Source of the DNA: Streptomyces neyagawaensis
Lineage (GTDB): Bacteria > Actinomycetota > Actinomycetes > Streptomycetales > Streptomycetaceae
NCBI RefSeq assembly: GCF_023516595.1
Contig: NZ_JAMGBG010000029.1
Coordinates: 124,001-188,000, forward strand
Length of the DNA: 64,000 nt
Direction of reading: 5' to 3'
Shown in pieces: positions 42,110 through 51,349 of this stretch (the stretch's first letter is position 1; each line of letters begins with the position of its first letter). The position numbers were made by a program, and so were the translations under genes. The notes under the pieces are model-generated. The model had not been told where the DNA came from. It did not search any database and was given only the letters and a program-made list of their open reading frames with translations.

Positions 42110-43138
42110 ATGGCGGTACGTGCAGCGGTGGCGGGAGCGAGCGGGTATGCGGGCGGCGAAGTGCTGCGCCTGCTGCTCGCGCACCCCGAGGTCGAGATCG
42201 GCGCCCTGACCGGCAACTCGAACGCCGGCCAGCGCCTCGGCGCCCTTCAGCCGCACCTGCTGCCGCTGGCCGACCGGGTCCTCCAGGAGACCACGGCCGA
42301 GGTCCTCGCCGGACACGACGTCGTGTTCCTCGCCCTGCCCCACGGGCAGTCCGCCGCCGTGGCCGAGCAGCTCGGCCCGGACGTCCTCGTCGTCGACATG
42401 GGCGCCGACTTCCGGCTGAAGGACGCCGCCGACTGGGAGAAGTTCTACGGCTCCCCGCACGCCGGGACCTGGCCCTACGGCCTCCCCGAACTGCCGGGCG
42501 CCCGCGCCGCGCTGGAGGGGTCCAAGCGCATCGCGGTGCCCGGTTGCTACCCCACGGCCGCCACCCTGGCCCTCTTCCCCGCGTACGCGGCGGGCATCGC
42601 CGAGAACGAGGCCGTGATCGTCGCCGCGTCCGGGACGTCCGGCGCCGGCAAGGCCCCCAAGACGCACCTGCTCGGCAGCGAGGTCATGGGCTCGATGAGC
42701 CCGTACGGCGTCGGCGGCGGCCATCGGCACACCCCCGAGATGATCCAGAACCTCGGCGGGGTCGCCGGCGAGCAGGTCTCCGTGTCCTTCACCCCGACCC
42801 TCGCGCCGATGTCCCGCGGCATCCTCGCCACGTGCAGCGCCAAGGCCAGGGCGGGCGTCACCGCCGAGTCCGTGCGCGCCGCGTACGAGAAGGCCTTCGC
42901 CGACGAGCCCTTCGTCCACCTCCTCCCGGAGGGGCAGTGGCCCGCCACGGCGTCCGTCCACGGTTCGAACGCTGTTCAGGTGCAGGTCGCGTACGACGAG
43001 GCGGCGGGCCGCATCATCGCGATCAGCGCCATCGACAACCTCACCAAGGGCACCGCCGGCGGTGCCGTCCAGAGCATGAACATCGCCCTCGGGCTCCCCG
43101 AGTCCACCGGGCTGACGACGATCGGAGTGGCGCCGTGA
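42110..43138 (+). CDS. argC: N-acetyl-gamma-glutamyl-phosphate reductase
   Basis: 342 residues; reduces N-acetylglutamyl phosphate to the semialdehyde with NADPH in arginine synthesis. The N-terminal Rossmann motif GASGYAGGEVLRLLLAHP and the active-site IAVPGCYPTAATLAL with the catalytic Cys are diagnostic. The HRHTPEM and SFTPTLAPMSRGIL segments are also typical. The start has AGGAGG ten bases upstream. It is the first gene of a tightly coupled operon, with a GTGA overlap into argJ. Cytoplasmic. Confidence 0.98.
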   Translation: MAVRAAVAGASGYAGGEVLRLLLAHPEVEIGALTGNSNAGQRLGALQPHLLPLADRVLQETTAEVLAGHDVVFLALPHGQSAAVAEQLGPDVLVVDMGADFRLKDAADWEKFYGSPHAGTWPYGLPELPGARAALEGSKRIAVPGCYPTAATLALFPAYAAGIAENEAVIVAASGTSGAGKAPKTHLLGSEVMGSMSPYGVGGGHRHTPEMIQNLGGVAGEQVSVSFTPTLAPMSRGILATCSAKARAGVTAESVRAAYEKAFADEPFVHLLPEGQWPATASVHGSNAVQVQVAYDEAAGRIIAISAIDNLTKGTAGGAVQSMNIALGLPESTGLTTIGVAP

Positions 43139-44286
43139 GCGTGACGGCAGCACAGGGATTCACGGCGGCCGGGATCGCCGCCGGAATCAAGGAGAACGGC
43201 AACCCGGACCTGGCCCTCGTGGTCAACAACGGGCCCCGCCTCGCCGCCGCGGGCGTCTTCACCTCCAACCGGGTCAAGGCCGCGCCGGTGCTCTGGTCCG
43301 AGCAGGTCCTCAAGGGCGGCCGGGTCTCGGCCGTGGTCCTCAACTCGGGCGGTGCCAACGCCTGCACCGGCCCGAAGGGCTTCCAGGACACGCACGCCAC
43401 CGCCGAGAAGGTGGCCGACGTCCTCGGTCTGAACGCCGCCGAGGTCGCCGTCGCCTCCACCGGCCTCATCGGCGTCCTGCTCCCCATGGACAAGCTGCTC
43501 CCCGGCGTCGACACCGCCGCCGCCCAGCTGTCCGAGCACGGCGGCGAGAAGGCCGCCATCGCCATCAAGACCACCGACACCGTGCACAAGACGTCCGTCG
43601 CACAGGGCGAGGGATGGACCGTCGGCGGCATGGCCAAGGGTGCCGGCATGCTCGCCCCCGGCCTCGCCACCATGCTCGTCGTCCTCACCACCGACGCCGA
43701 CGTCGACGCCGAGACCCTCGATCAGGCCCTCCGGGCGGCCACCCGGGTCACCTTCGACCGGGTCGACTCCGACGGCTGCATGTCCACCAACGACACCGTG
43801 CTGCTGCTCGCCTCCGGCGCTTCCGGCGTCACCCCGGAGTACGCGGAGTTCGCCGAGGCCGTACGCACCGTCTGCGACGACCTCGGACAGCAGCTGATCC
43901 GGGACGCCGAGGGCGCCAGCAAGGACATCAAGATCGAGGTGATCAACGCCGCGTCCGAGGACGACGCCGTCGAGGTGGGCCGCTCCATCGCCCGCAACAA
44001 CCTCCTCAAGTGCGCCATCCACGGCGAGGACCCCAACTGGGGCCGGGTGCTGTCCGCGATCGGCACCACGCAGGCCGTGTTCGAGCCCGACCGGCTGAAC
44101 GTCGCCATCAACGGCGTCTGGGTCTGCAAGAACGGCGGCGTCGGAGAGGACCGCGACAACGTCGACATGCGCTACCGCGAGGTGCACATCGTCGCCGACC
44201 TCGCCGCCGGGTCCGAGACCGCCACCGTCTGGACCAACGACCTCACCGCCGACTACGTCCACGAGAACAGCGCCTACTCCTCATGA
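43135..44286 (+). CDS. argJ: Bifunctional ornithine acetyltransferase/N-acetylglutamate synthase
   Basis: 383 residues from GTG 43135, overlapping the argC stop by four bases. It transfers acetyl from N-acetylornithine to glutamate, making the pathway cyclic. The self-cleavage site Ala-Thr-Met-Leu (GLATMLVVL) is present, so the precursor splits into alpha and beta chains. NSGGANACTG and EDPNWGRVL are family signatures. Its stop overlaps the start of argB (ATGA). Confidence 0.98.
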   Translation: MSVTAAQGFTAAGIAAGIKENGNPDLALVVNNGPRLAAAGVFTSNRVKAAPVLWSEQVLKGGRVSAVVLNSGGANACTGPKGFQDTHATAEKVADVLGLNAAEVAVASTGLIGVLLPMDKLLPGVDTAAAQLSEHGGEKAAIAIKTTDTVHKTSVAQGEGWTVGGMAKGAGMLAPGLATMLVVLTTDADVDAETLDQALRAATRVTFDRVDSDGCMSTNDTVLLLASGASGVTPEYAEFAEAVRTVCDDLGQQLIRDAEGASKDIKIEVINAASEDDAVEVGRSIARNNLLKCAIHGEDPNWGRVLSAIGTTQAVFEPDRLNVAINGVWVCKNGGVGEDRDNVDMRYREVHIVADLAAGSETATVWTNDLTADYVHENSAYSS

Positions 44287-45194
44287 GCACCACGCGGAAA
44301 CACACCGCTCTCCCCAAGGCCCAGATCCTCATCGAGGCGCTGCCCTGGCTGACCCGCCACAACGGCAAGACGGTCGTCATCAAGTTCGGCGGCAACGCCA
44401 TGATCGACGAGGAGCTGAAGGCGGCGTTCGCCCAGGACGTCGTCTTCCTGCGGCATGCCGGCCTGAACGTCGTCGTCGTGCACGGCGGCGGCCCGCAGAT
44501 CAGCGCCGCCCTCGACAAGCACGGCATCGTCAGCGAGTTCAAGGCCGGACTGCGCGTCACCACCGAGGACGCCATGGACGTCGTACGCATGGTGCTCGCC
44601 GGACAGGTGCAGCGTGAACTGGTCGGCCTGCTCAACCAGCACGGACCGCTCGCCGTCGGTCTGACCGGCGAGGACGCGCACACCATCACCGCCATCAAGC
44701 ACCAGCCGGAGATCGACGGGGAACTCGTCGACATCGGGCGGGTGGGCGAGATCACCGACATCGACACGGGCGCGATCGAGGCGCTGCTCGCCGACGGCCG
44801 CATCCCGGTCGTCTCGTCGATCGCCCGGAGCGAGGACGACGGACATGTCTACAACGTCAATGCTGATACGGCGGCTGCGGCACTCGCTGCCGCGCTGGGC
44901 GCCGAGACCCTCATGGTCCTCACCGATGTCGAGGGCCTCTACGAGGACTGGCCGAACAGCGACGAGGTGATCAGCCGCCTCACCGCTTCCCAGCTGGAGA
45001 AGCTGCTGCCGGAGCTGTCCTCCGGCATGGTGCCGAAGATGGAGGGCTGCCTGCACGCCGTGCGCAACGGCGTCAACACCGCCCGCGTCATCGACGGCCG
45101 GGTCCAGCACTCGATCCTGCTGGAGATCTTCACCGACGAGGGCATCGGCACGATGGTCGTGCCCGACGCCGTGACCGAGGGGGACGCCGAATGA
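44283..45194 (+). CDS. argB: Acetylglutamate kinase
   Basis: 303 residues; phosphorylates N-acetylglutamate. VIKFGGNAM, VVVHGGGPQIS and VNADTAAAALAAAL are the ATP- and substrate-binding motifs of the amino-acid kinase fold. The N-terminal extension before the kinase core is of the type seen in arginine-inhibited enzymes, so feedback inhibition is likely. It is coupled to argJ and argD by 4-bp overlaps. Confidence 0.98.
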   Translation: MSTTRKHTALPKAQILIEALPWLTRHNGKTVVIKFGGNAMIDEELKAAFAQDVVFLRHAGLNVVVVHGGGPQISAALDKHGIVSEFKAGLRVTTEDAMDVVRMVLAGQVQRELVGLLNQHGPLAVGLTGEDAHTITAIKHQPEIDGELVDIGRVGEITDIDTGAIEALLADGRIPVVSSIARSEDDGHVYNVNADTAAAALAAALGAETLMVLTDVEGLYEDWPNSDEVISRLTASQLEKLLPELSSGMVPKMEGCLHAVRNGVNTARVIDGRVQHSILLEIFTDEGIGTMVVPDAVTEGDAE

Positions 45195-46387
45195 CCGGGA
45201 CCGCGAGCAACGCAGAGCTGACCCAGCGGTGGCAGGGCTCGCTCATGAACAACTACGGCACCCCGAGACTGCCCCTCGTCCGCGGTGAGGGCAGCAGGCT
45301 GTGGGACGCCGACGGCAAGGAGTACCTGGACTTCGTCGGCGGAATCGCGGTCAACGCCCTCGGCCACGCCCACCCGGCGATCGTCGAGGCCGTCAGCAAG
45401 CAGATCGCCTCCCTCGGCCATGTCTCCAACCTGTTCGTCGCCGAGCCGCCCGTCGCGCTCGCCGAACGGCTCCTGGAGGCCTTCGGCCGGGACGGCAAGG
45501 TCTTCTTCTGCAACTCCGGCGCCGAGGCCAACGAGGGCGCCTTCAAGATCGGCCGGCTCACCGGGCGGACCCATATGGTCGCCACCACCGGCGGCTTCCA
45601 CGGCCGGACCATGGGCGCCCTCGCCCTGACCGGCCAGCCCGGCAAGCAGACCGGCTTCCACCCGCTGCCCGGCGACGTCACCCACGTCCCCTACGGCGAC
45701 GCGAAGGCCCTGGCCGCCGCGGTCACCAAGGAGACGGCGCTCGTCATCATCGAGCCGATCCAGGGGGAGAACGGCGTCGTCGTCCCGCCCCCCGGCTACC
45801 TGAAGGCGGCCCGCGCGATCACCGCGGCCACCGGGTCCCTGCTGGTCCTCGACGAGGTGCAGACCGGCGTCGGCCGGACCGGGCACTGGTTCGAGTACCA
45901 GGCCCACGAGGGCGTCCTGCCCGACGTCGTCACCCTCGCCAAGGGCCTCGGCGGCGGACTCCCGCTGGGCGCGACCGTCGCCTTCGGCCGGGCGGCGGAG
46001 TTCCTGCAGCCCGGTCACCACGGCACCACCTTCGGCGGGAACCCCGTCGCGTGCGCCGCCGGGCTCGCCGTCCTGGAGACCATCCGGGCCGAGGGCCTGC
46101 TGGAGAACGTGAAGCGGCAGAGCGAGCGGCTGCGGGAGGGAATCGAGTCCCTCGGCCACCCGTTGATCGCCCATGTCCGTGGCGCGGGCCTCCTGCTGGG
46201 TATCGTGCTCACCGAGCCGCTCGCGCCCCAGGCGCAGCAGGCGGCTCAGGACGCCGGTCTCCTGGTGAACGCGCCCGCCCCCGATGTCGTACGGCTCATG
46301 CCGGCGCTGAACATCGGTGAGGCCGAGGTGGACGCCTTCCTCAGGGCGCTGCCCGGTGTCCTGGACGTGGCCAAGGGGGACGGATGA
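45191..46387 (+). CDS. argD: Acetylornithine aminotransferase
   Basis: 398 residues, class III PLP aminotransferase converting N-acetylglutamate semialdehyde to N-acetylornithine. CNSGAEANEGAFKI, LVLDEVQTGVGRTG, and the PLP lysine in LAKGLGGGLPLGA are all present. The start overlaps the argB stop. A 19-bp gap leads to argR, so one transcript probably covers argCJBDR. Confidence 0.97.
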   Translation: MTGTASNAELTQRWQGSLMNNYGTPRLPLVRGEGSRLWDADGKEYLDFVGGIAVNALGHAHPAIVEAVSKQIASLGHVSNLFVAEPPVALAERLLEAFGRDGKVFFCNSGAEANEGAFKIGRLTGRTHMVATTGGFHGRTMGALALTGQPGKQTGFHPLPGDVTHVPYGDAKALAAAVTKETALVIIEPIQGENGVVVPPPGYLKAARAITAATGSLLVLDEVQTGVGRTGHWFEYQAHEGVLPDVVTLAKGLGGGLPLGATVAFGRAAEFLQPGHHGTTFGGNPVACAAGLAVLETIRAEGLLENVKRQSERLREGIESLGHPLIAHVRGAGLLLGIVLTEPLAPQAQQAAQDAGLLVNAPAPDVVRLMPALNIGEAEVDAFLRALPGVLDVAKGDG

Positions 46388-46406
46388 TCCGGGGAATGGG
46401 ACGACG

Positions 46407-46943
46407 ATGAGCCAGGCGCAGGAGCACGACCAGGCGGGGCCCGCGGTGCCGCAGACCCGTACGGCACGCCATCGGCGGATCGTGGACATCCTCAACCGGC
46501 AACCGGTGCGCTCGCAGAGCCAGTTGGCGAAGCTGCTCTCCGACGACGGGCTGAGCGTCACCCAGGCGACGCTCTCCCGGGACCTGGACGAGCTGAACGC
46601 GGTGAAGATCCGCAACACCGACGGCGACCTCATCTACGCGGTGCCCAGCGAGGGCGGTTTCCGTACGCCCCGGGCGCCGCTCGGCGAGTCGGCGAAGGAG
46701 GAGCGGATGCGGCGGCTCTCCGCGGAGCTGCTGATCTCCGCGGAGGCGTCCGCGAACCTGGTGGTGCTCCGCACCCCGCCGGGCGCGGCCCAGTTCCTGG
46801 CCTCGGCCATCGACCAGGCGGAACTGCACGACGTGCTCGGCACCATCGCCGGCGACGACACGCTGCTGCTGATCAGCCGTGACCCGGTGGGCGGGCAGGC
46901 GCTCGCGGACCACCTGCTGCGGCTGGCCCAGAACGGCCACTGA
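46407..46943 (+). CDS. argR: Arginine repressor
   Basis: 178 residues. The N-terminal winged helix-turn-helix includes LAKLLSDDGLSVTQATLSRD with LDELNAVKI, the SR-containing ArgR signature. The C-terminal hexamerisation and arginine-binding domain ends TIAGDDTLLLISRDP. With arginine it represses arg promoters through the ARG boxes seen at argC and argH. It is the last gene of the operon, followed by a strong terminator. Confidence 0.97.
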   Translation: MSQAQEHDQAGPAVPQTRTARHRRIVDILNRQPVRSQSQLAKLLSDDGLSVTQATLSRDLDELNAVKIRNTDGDLIYAVPSEGGFRTPRAPLGESAKEERMRRLSAELLISAEASANLVVLRTPPGAAQFLASAIDQAELHDVLGTIAGDDTLLLISRDPVGGQALADHLLRLAQNGH

Positions 46944-46977
46944 GCGACCGGCCACCGGGCCGGAAGCAACGGAGAAC

Positions 46978-47024
46978 GGGGAAGCCTCCCGCGCACGCCG
47001 ACGGCGTACGCGGGAGGCTTCCCC
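46978..47024 (+). terminator. Terminator after argR
   Basis: Perfect 16-bp inverted repeat GGGGAAGCCTCCCGCG / CGCGGGAGGCTTCCCC around a 15-base loop, 35 bp past the argR stop and between convergent genes. It may serve both directions. Confidence 0.88.
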
Positions 47025-47079
47025 GCTTCCAAGTTGCCCGGTCCGGCGCCCCCGCCCCGGGCGCAGTCCGGGGCCGGTC

Positions 47080-47874
47080 TCACCCCAGGCGGGAGGCCAG
47101 CCCTCCCGTGCACCGCACCTCGTCGCCCGCCGTGATCAGCAGGGCCTCCACGTCCGGCAGCGACTCCAGCCAGGCCAGCCCCTCCCGCGACCCCATCGCG
47201 AACGCCGCCGTCGCCCAGCAGTCCGCCCAGGTCAGCCGGGGAGCGACCACCGTCACCGACACCAGGTCCGTGACCGCGGACTTCCCGGTGCGCGGGTCGA
47301 CGATATGGGCGCCCCGTTCGGCCGTGCCCGAGGTGGCGACGGCCAACCGGTCCGCCCCCGCCGCGGTGACGACCGCGGCCAGCCCGCCCGGCCGCAACGG
47401 ATCGGCCACGCCCACCCGCCAGGGCCGGTCGGGGCCGGGCACACCGCACAGCTGGACGTCGCCGCCGCCGTTGACGCTCACCCCGGCCGCACCCGCCTCG
47501 ACCAGACGCAGGGCAGCCCGCTCGGTCGCCCACCCCTTCACCAGGCCGGTCGGATCGAAGCGGCCCTCGTAGGTCGCGCTGAACCAGCCGTTGCTCACCC
47601 GCTCCGCCTCGGCGCACAGTCCGAGCACCTCGGCGACCTCCGGGTCGCACTCCTCGATGGTGGTCTCGGCCCGCGCCAACCGGGAGATCTGGCTCTGCTC
47701 GCGATAGGTGCTGAACACCTCGTTCACGGTGTGCAGCCCGGCCACCGCCTCGTCGAGCGCGGCCCTGATCGCCGCCGGCTCGCCTCCCCGGACGTCGAAG
47801 GAGAAGACGGTGCCCATGACCTCCTCGGCGTGCCGCAGCTGGGCGGGCGCGGCCGCCCCGGCGGGTTCGGCCAC
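47080..47874 (-). CDS. FAD:protein FMN transferase (ApbE family)
   Basis: 264 residues from the GTG at 47874. It attaches FMN covalently to Thr in D-x-(S/T)-G-A-T motifs. MGTVFSFDVRG, FDPTGLVKGWATERA and VNGGGDVQLCG are the ApbE signatures, and TSGTAERGAHIVDPRTG ends the active site. It starts four bases after the stop of the FMN-binding gene, whose three domains carry that motif, so enzyme and substrate are encoded together. No clear signal peptide is seen in the chosen reading. Confidence 0.92.
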   Translation of the reverse strand: MAEPAGAAAPAQLRHAEEVMGTVFSFDVRGGEPAAIRAALDEAVAGLHTVNEVFSTYREQSQISRLARAETTIEECDPEVAEVLGLCAEAERVSNGWFSATYEGRFDPTGLVKGWATERAALRLVEAGAAGVSVNGGGDVQLCGVPGPDRPWRVGVADPLRPGGLAAVVTAAGADRLAVATSGTAERGAHIVDPRTGKSAVTDLVSVTVVAPRLTWADCWATAAFAMGSREGLAWLESLPDVEALLITAGDEVRCTGGLASRLG

Positions 47875-47878
47875 AGGA

Positions 47879-48988
47879 TCAGCCCGCCTGGTCGAGGGCG
47901 GACTGCACGGACTTCTTGTACCCCTCGCTGGTGTACGTGGCACCTGAGACAGCATCGATGTCGGCGCTCCCTGCCGCGACGGCGTTCTGGTTGAGCTTGG
48001 GGATGGCGGTGCCGCTGATCTGGGTGGAGCGGCCACCGCTGGGCTGCTGGAGAGCCTCGGCGTTGGTGATCCTGCCGTCCGTGACGGTGATACGGACCTG
48101 GACCGGCCCGTACTCCGTCTTGACGGCCGAGCCCGTGAGCACCTGGGTGCCCGTCGACTTCCCGGCCCCGGAGTCCGCCGTGCCGCCGCCCGCGTCCTGC
48201 GAACCGCCCGCCTCGGCCCCGCCGCCCGAGCCCTGCCCACCCGAGCCCTGCGCCTTGCCCGCCTGGTCGAGGGCGGACTGGAGCGACTGCTTGTAGCCGT
48301 CGCTGGTGTAGGTGGCGCCGGAGACGGCGTCGATGTCGGCGGAACCGGCGGCCACGGCCGCCTGGTTGAGCTTCGGGATCGCGGTGCCGCTGATCTGCGT
48401 GGACCGGCCGCCGCTGGGCTTCTGGACGGCCTCGGCCTTGGTGATCTTGCCGCCGGCCACGGTGATACGCACCTGGACCGGACCGTAGTCGGTCTGCACG
48501 GTCGTACCTGTGAGCGTCTGCGCCCCCGAGCCCTGCCCGCCCGAGCCCTGGGCGCTGCCGGCCTGGTCGAGGGCGGACTGGAGGGACTTCTTGTAGCCGT
48601 CGCTGGTGTAGGTGGCGCCCGACACCGCGTCGATGTCGGCGTTGCCCGCGGCGACGGCCGCCTGGTTGAGCTTGGGGACGGCGTCGTTGCTGATCTGCGT
48701 GGACCGGCCGCCGCTGGGCTTCTGGACGGCATCGGCCTGGGTGATCTTGCCGCCGTCCACGGTGATACGGACCTGGACCGGGCCGTAGTCGGTCTGCACG
48801 GCGGTGCCCGTGAGGGTCTGCGCGCCCGCCGCCACCCCGCCCTGGGCCGACGGAGCGCCCCCGGCCGCTCCGGCCTGTACCGATCCGGCCGGGTCCGAGG
48901 CGGGCTTCAGCGACAGCAGCAGCACGATGCCGGACACGGTGGCGGCGGTGGCGAGCAGGGTCCGCCGGATGGGGTGGCTCTTCTTCAT
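47879..48988 (-). CDS. Membrane-anchored protein with three FMN-binding domains
   Basis: 369 residues. The N-terminus MKKSHPIRRTLLATAATVSG with the following IVLLLSL stretch is a signal or membrane anchor. Three FMN_bind domains follow, separated by Gly/Ser/Gln-rich linkers; each holds TDYGPVQVRITV or TEYGPVQVRITV and ends with the flavinylation motif DAVSGATYTS(D/E)GY. The first two copies are almost identical. The domain is usually single; three would carry three covalent FMNs outside the membrane for electron transfer from the adjacent ferric-reductase-like protein. The RBS is AAGGAG. Confidence 0.9.
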   Translation of the reverse strand: MKKSHPIRRTLLATAATVSGIVLLLSLKPASDPAGSVQAGAAGGAPSAQGGVAAGAQTLTGTAVQTDYGPVQVRITVDGGKITQADAVQKPSGGRSTQISNDAVPKLNQAAVAAGNADIDAVSGATYTSDGYKKSLQSALDQAGSAQGSGGQGSGAQTLTGTTVQTDYGPVQVRITVAGGKITKAEAVQKPSGGRSTQISGTAIPKLNQAAVAAGSADIDAVSGATYTSDGYKQSLQSALDQAGKAQGSGGQGSGGGAEAGGSQDAGGGTADSGAGKSTGTQVLTGSAVKTEYGPVQVRITVTDGRITNAEALQQPSGGRSTQISGTAIPKLNQNAVAAGSADIDAVSGATYTSEGYKKSVQSALDQAG

Positions 48989-49109
48989 CGCTCCTTCAGC
49001 TCCTGAAGTGAGAAGGCAGGTAGGGGGAAGCCCTGTGGGCGGTCCCATGGGCAGGGGTCGGTGGGGGACGGCCCCGTGGTGCGTGCGCGACGGCTTGCGG
49101 GCCCGTCGC

Positions 49110-50489
49110 TCACATCTCGAACGACTCGTGGTGGATGCGGCGGGTGGGGACGCCCGCCCCGCGCAGTGCCTCGTACACGCCCTGGGCGAACCCGGGTGGA
49201 CCGCACAGGAAGACGTCGTGGCGCTCGATGTCCGGGATCTTCCGGCGCAGGGAGTCCGCCGAGATGTCGGGGCGCTCACCGTCCGGGCTGTTCACCGCGT
49301 ACATCAGCCGTGCCCCGCGCTCCTCCGCGATCTGCGCGAGCTCGTCCCACAGCGCCAGGTCCTGGGTGCTGTTGGCCCGGTAGAGCAGGGTCAGATCACC
49401 GGCAGCGCCGGGCAGCGTCTCGAACAGGGCCCGCATCGGTGTGATACCCACGCCGCCGGCCACCAGCAGCACCTTGCCCCGGCTGCGCTTGGCGGCCGTG
49501 AGCGCCCCGTACGGGCCCTCGGCCCATACCCGGGTGCCGGGCTCCAGGTCGCGCAGGGCGGAGCTGTGGTCGCCGATCGCCTTGACGGTGATGCGCAGCA
49601 TGTTGGGGCGCGGCGCCGCCGACAGCGAGTACGGGTGCGAGCTGAACCGCATACCGGGGGCCAGGAACCGCCAGCGGAAGAACTGTCCGGCCTCCGCGCC
49701 CATCCGGTGCAGCTTGCGCCCGCTCATCAGCACCGACACGATGCCGGGCGACTCCTCGATGACGGCCTCGACGCGCAGCCGGTGCCGCATGTTCAGCCGG
49801 ATCGGGGTGAGGATCCGGTACCAGACGACCAGCGCGGTCACCGACCCGTACAGCGCGTACCAGCCCGTCTTCGCCTCGGGGGTGGCGGCGAACTCGTTGC
49901 CGGTGGTGATCTGGTGCCAGAACGTCAGGAACGTCGCCGCGTACGTCAGCAGGTGGGTGTGGTACCAGAGGTCGTACGGGATCCGCTTGCGGACCGGGCC
50001 GATCGAGATCAGCCCGATGAACACCAGCAGACCGGTGCCGATGGCGGCCTTGCCCATGTCCGGCAGCTGGTTGATGGAGTCGATGGTCTGCTGGAGGATC
50101 GCGGTGTGGGTCAGACCGGCCTGGAGGGCGTACCCGTACATCGTGAGGACGACGTGCGCGACGACCAGGCAGAGCGTGTAGCGGCCGGTCATCGCGTGCC
50201 AGCGGGCGACCCGGTCGGAGCCGACCCGGCGTTCCAGTGCGGGCACCCGCGCCATCTGGAGGACCACGAGCGCCATCAGGTATCCGCCGAGCAGGCCCGT
50301 GATCCGGCCGGCGTTGACCATCTGGCTGCCCTGGTCCGCGATGGAGGGCGTGTTGTCCCACCACAGCCACACGACCGCCGCCGCGCCCGCCCAGAAGGCG
50401 ATCAGCAACGGGACGGCGGGGGAGCGGCGAGGTCGGATGCGGCGCATCGTCTGGCGGCGCGCGGCGCGACCTCCGGCGATCGTGGACAC
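49110..50489 (-). CDS. Ferric-reductase-like membrane flavoprotein
   Basis: 459 residues from GTG 50489 with GGAGGA upstream. The N-terminal half has about six membrane helices with His residues at WHAMTGRYTL, LVVAHVVLTM, YHTHLLTY and TFWHQITTG, suited to two b-type hemes. The C-terminal half is ferredoxin-reductase-like: FAD site SSHPYSLSAAP and NAD site LLVAGGVGITPMRALFE, ending CGPPGFAQGV. It passes electrons from cytoplasmic NAD(P)H through the membrane, most likely to the FMN-binding protein encoded next, 121 bp away. Confidence 0.88.
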   Translation of the reverse strand: MSTIAGGRAARRQTMRRIRPRRSPAVPLLIAFWAGAAAVVWLWWDNTPSIADQGSQMVNAGRITGLLGGYLMALVVLQMARVPALERRVGSDRVARWHAMTGRYTLCLVVAHVVLTMYGYALQAGLTHTAILQQTIDSINQLPDMGKAAIGTGLLVFIGLISIGPVRKRIPYDLWYHTHLLTYAATFLTFWHQITTGNEFAATPEAKTGWYALYGSVTALVVWYRILTPIRLNMRHRLRVEAVIEESPGIVSVLMSGRKLHRMGAEAGQFFRWRFLAPGMRFSSHPYSLSAAPRPNMLRITVKAIGDHSSALRDLEPGTRVWAEGPYGALTAAKRSRGKVLLVAGGVGITPMRALFETLPGAAGDLTLLYRANSTQDLALWDELAQIAEERGARLMYAVNSPDGERPDISADSLRRKIPDIERHDVFLCGPPGFAQGVYEALRGAGVPTRRIHHESFEM

Positions 50490-50592
50490 GGTTCCTCCGT
50501 GGTGGGCTGGACCCTTGGCCCACACGTACGTGCAGGGAGTGCCGTGTGTTCAACGTGGTGGGGAAACCGCTCGGCGAACGGGATGTTCCGTT

Positions 50593-51180
50593 TCAGCCGG
50601 TCGAGGGCGGCAGCGGCAACGGCAGCCCGGGCAGCCCGTCCAGGCTGGTCTCGACGTGCTCCTTGGAGCGGAAGTACGCGGTGAGCGAGTCGTCGTCCTC
50701 GCGCGCGAAGCGGCGCCCGTGCAGATCCCGGTCCTCCTCGTACGCCATGAAGGGCACCGCGTAGCCGCAGCTGTCGCGGACGAGTTCGGCCCGCACGACG
50801 ACGACGGCGCGCAGACCGTGCAGGCCGGGGTCGATGTCCGGGAAACGCGCCAGGAGCTCCGGGAAGCGCGGGTCGTCACGGAAGACGGCCTCGCCCTTGC
50901 CATGGACGCGCACGATGGTGGGCGGGCCCTGGAAGGCGCACCACATGAGGGTGATCCGGCCGTTCTCCCGCAGATGCGCGATGGTCTCCGCGTTGGACCC
51001 CGCGAAGTCCAGGTAGGCCACGGTCTGTTCGTCGAGGACGGCGAACGAGCCCCGCAGGCCCTTGGGGGAGAGGTTGACCGTGCCGTCGGCGGACAGCGGG
51101 GCGGTCGCGGTGAAGAAGAGGGGCTGGGCCTCCATGAAGGTGCGCAGGCGGCCGTCTATGCGCTCGTAGGTCTTTCCCAT
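50593..51180 (-). CDS. PPOX-class FMN-dependent flavoprotein
   Basis: 195 residues of the pyridoxamine 5'-phosphate oxidase-like split-barrel fold. LSPKGLRGSFAVLDEQTVA with YLDFAGSNAETIAHL and RITLMWCAFQGPPTIVRVHG are typical of the family. It probably binds FMN or F420 and reduces an unknown small substrate. It lies upstream of the flavin electron-transfer set on the same strand but 103 bp away, so a shared transcript is possible. Confidence 0.85.
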   Translation of the reverse strand: MGKTYERIDGRLRTFMEAQPLFFTATAPLSADGTVNLSPKGLRGSFAVLDEQTVAYLDFAGSNAETIAHLRENGRITLMWCAFQGPPTIVRVHGKGEAVFRDDPRFPELLARFPDIDPGLHGLRAVVVVRAELVRDSCGYAVPFMAYEEDRDLHGRRFAREDDDSLTAYFRSKEHVETSLDGLPGLPLPLPPSTG

Positions 51181-51228
51181 GACTCATGATTCTCGGCGTA
51201 CATCGTTCGCCTGGCTGAGGAAATACGA

Positions 51229-51267
51229 ATTCCGGGTGGATCACCATTGCTGGGATCCACCCGGAAT
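51229..51267 (-). terminator. Terminator after the secreted three-repeat gene
   Basis: Perfect 14-bp inverted repeat ATTCCGGGTGGATC / GATCCACCCGGAAT with an 11-base loop, between the minus-strand repeat-protein gene (ends 51350) and the PPOX start at 51180. Confidence 0.85.
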
Positions 51268-51349
51268 CGGAGCCGTCACTCGCCGGGCGAGCGGGTCGTC
51301 ATGAGCGGCCGACCCGAACGGTGCCCACCCGGTGAGTTCGCGGCACGGC

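Noticed and set aside
42055..44286. A 743-residue open frame spanning the argC and argJ regions
   Set aside because: Its first half is an out-of-frame shadow of argC; only the part from GTG 43135 encodes ArgJ.
47080..48732. A 550-residue frame joining repeats to ApbE
   Set aside because: The upstream half is a shadow frame of the FMN-binding gene; ApbE starts at 47874.
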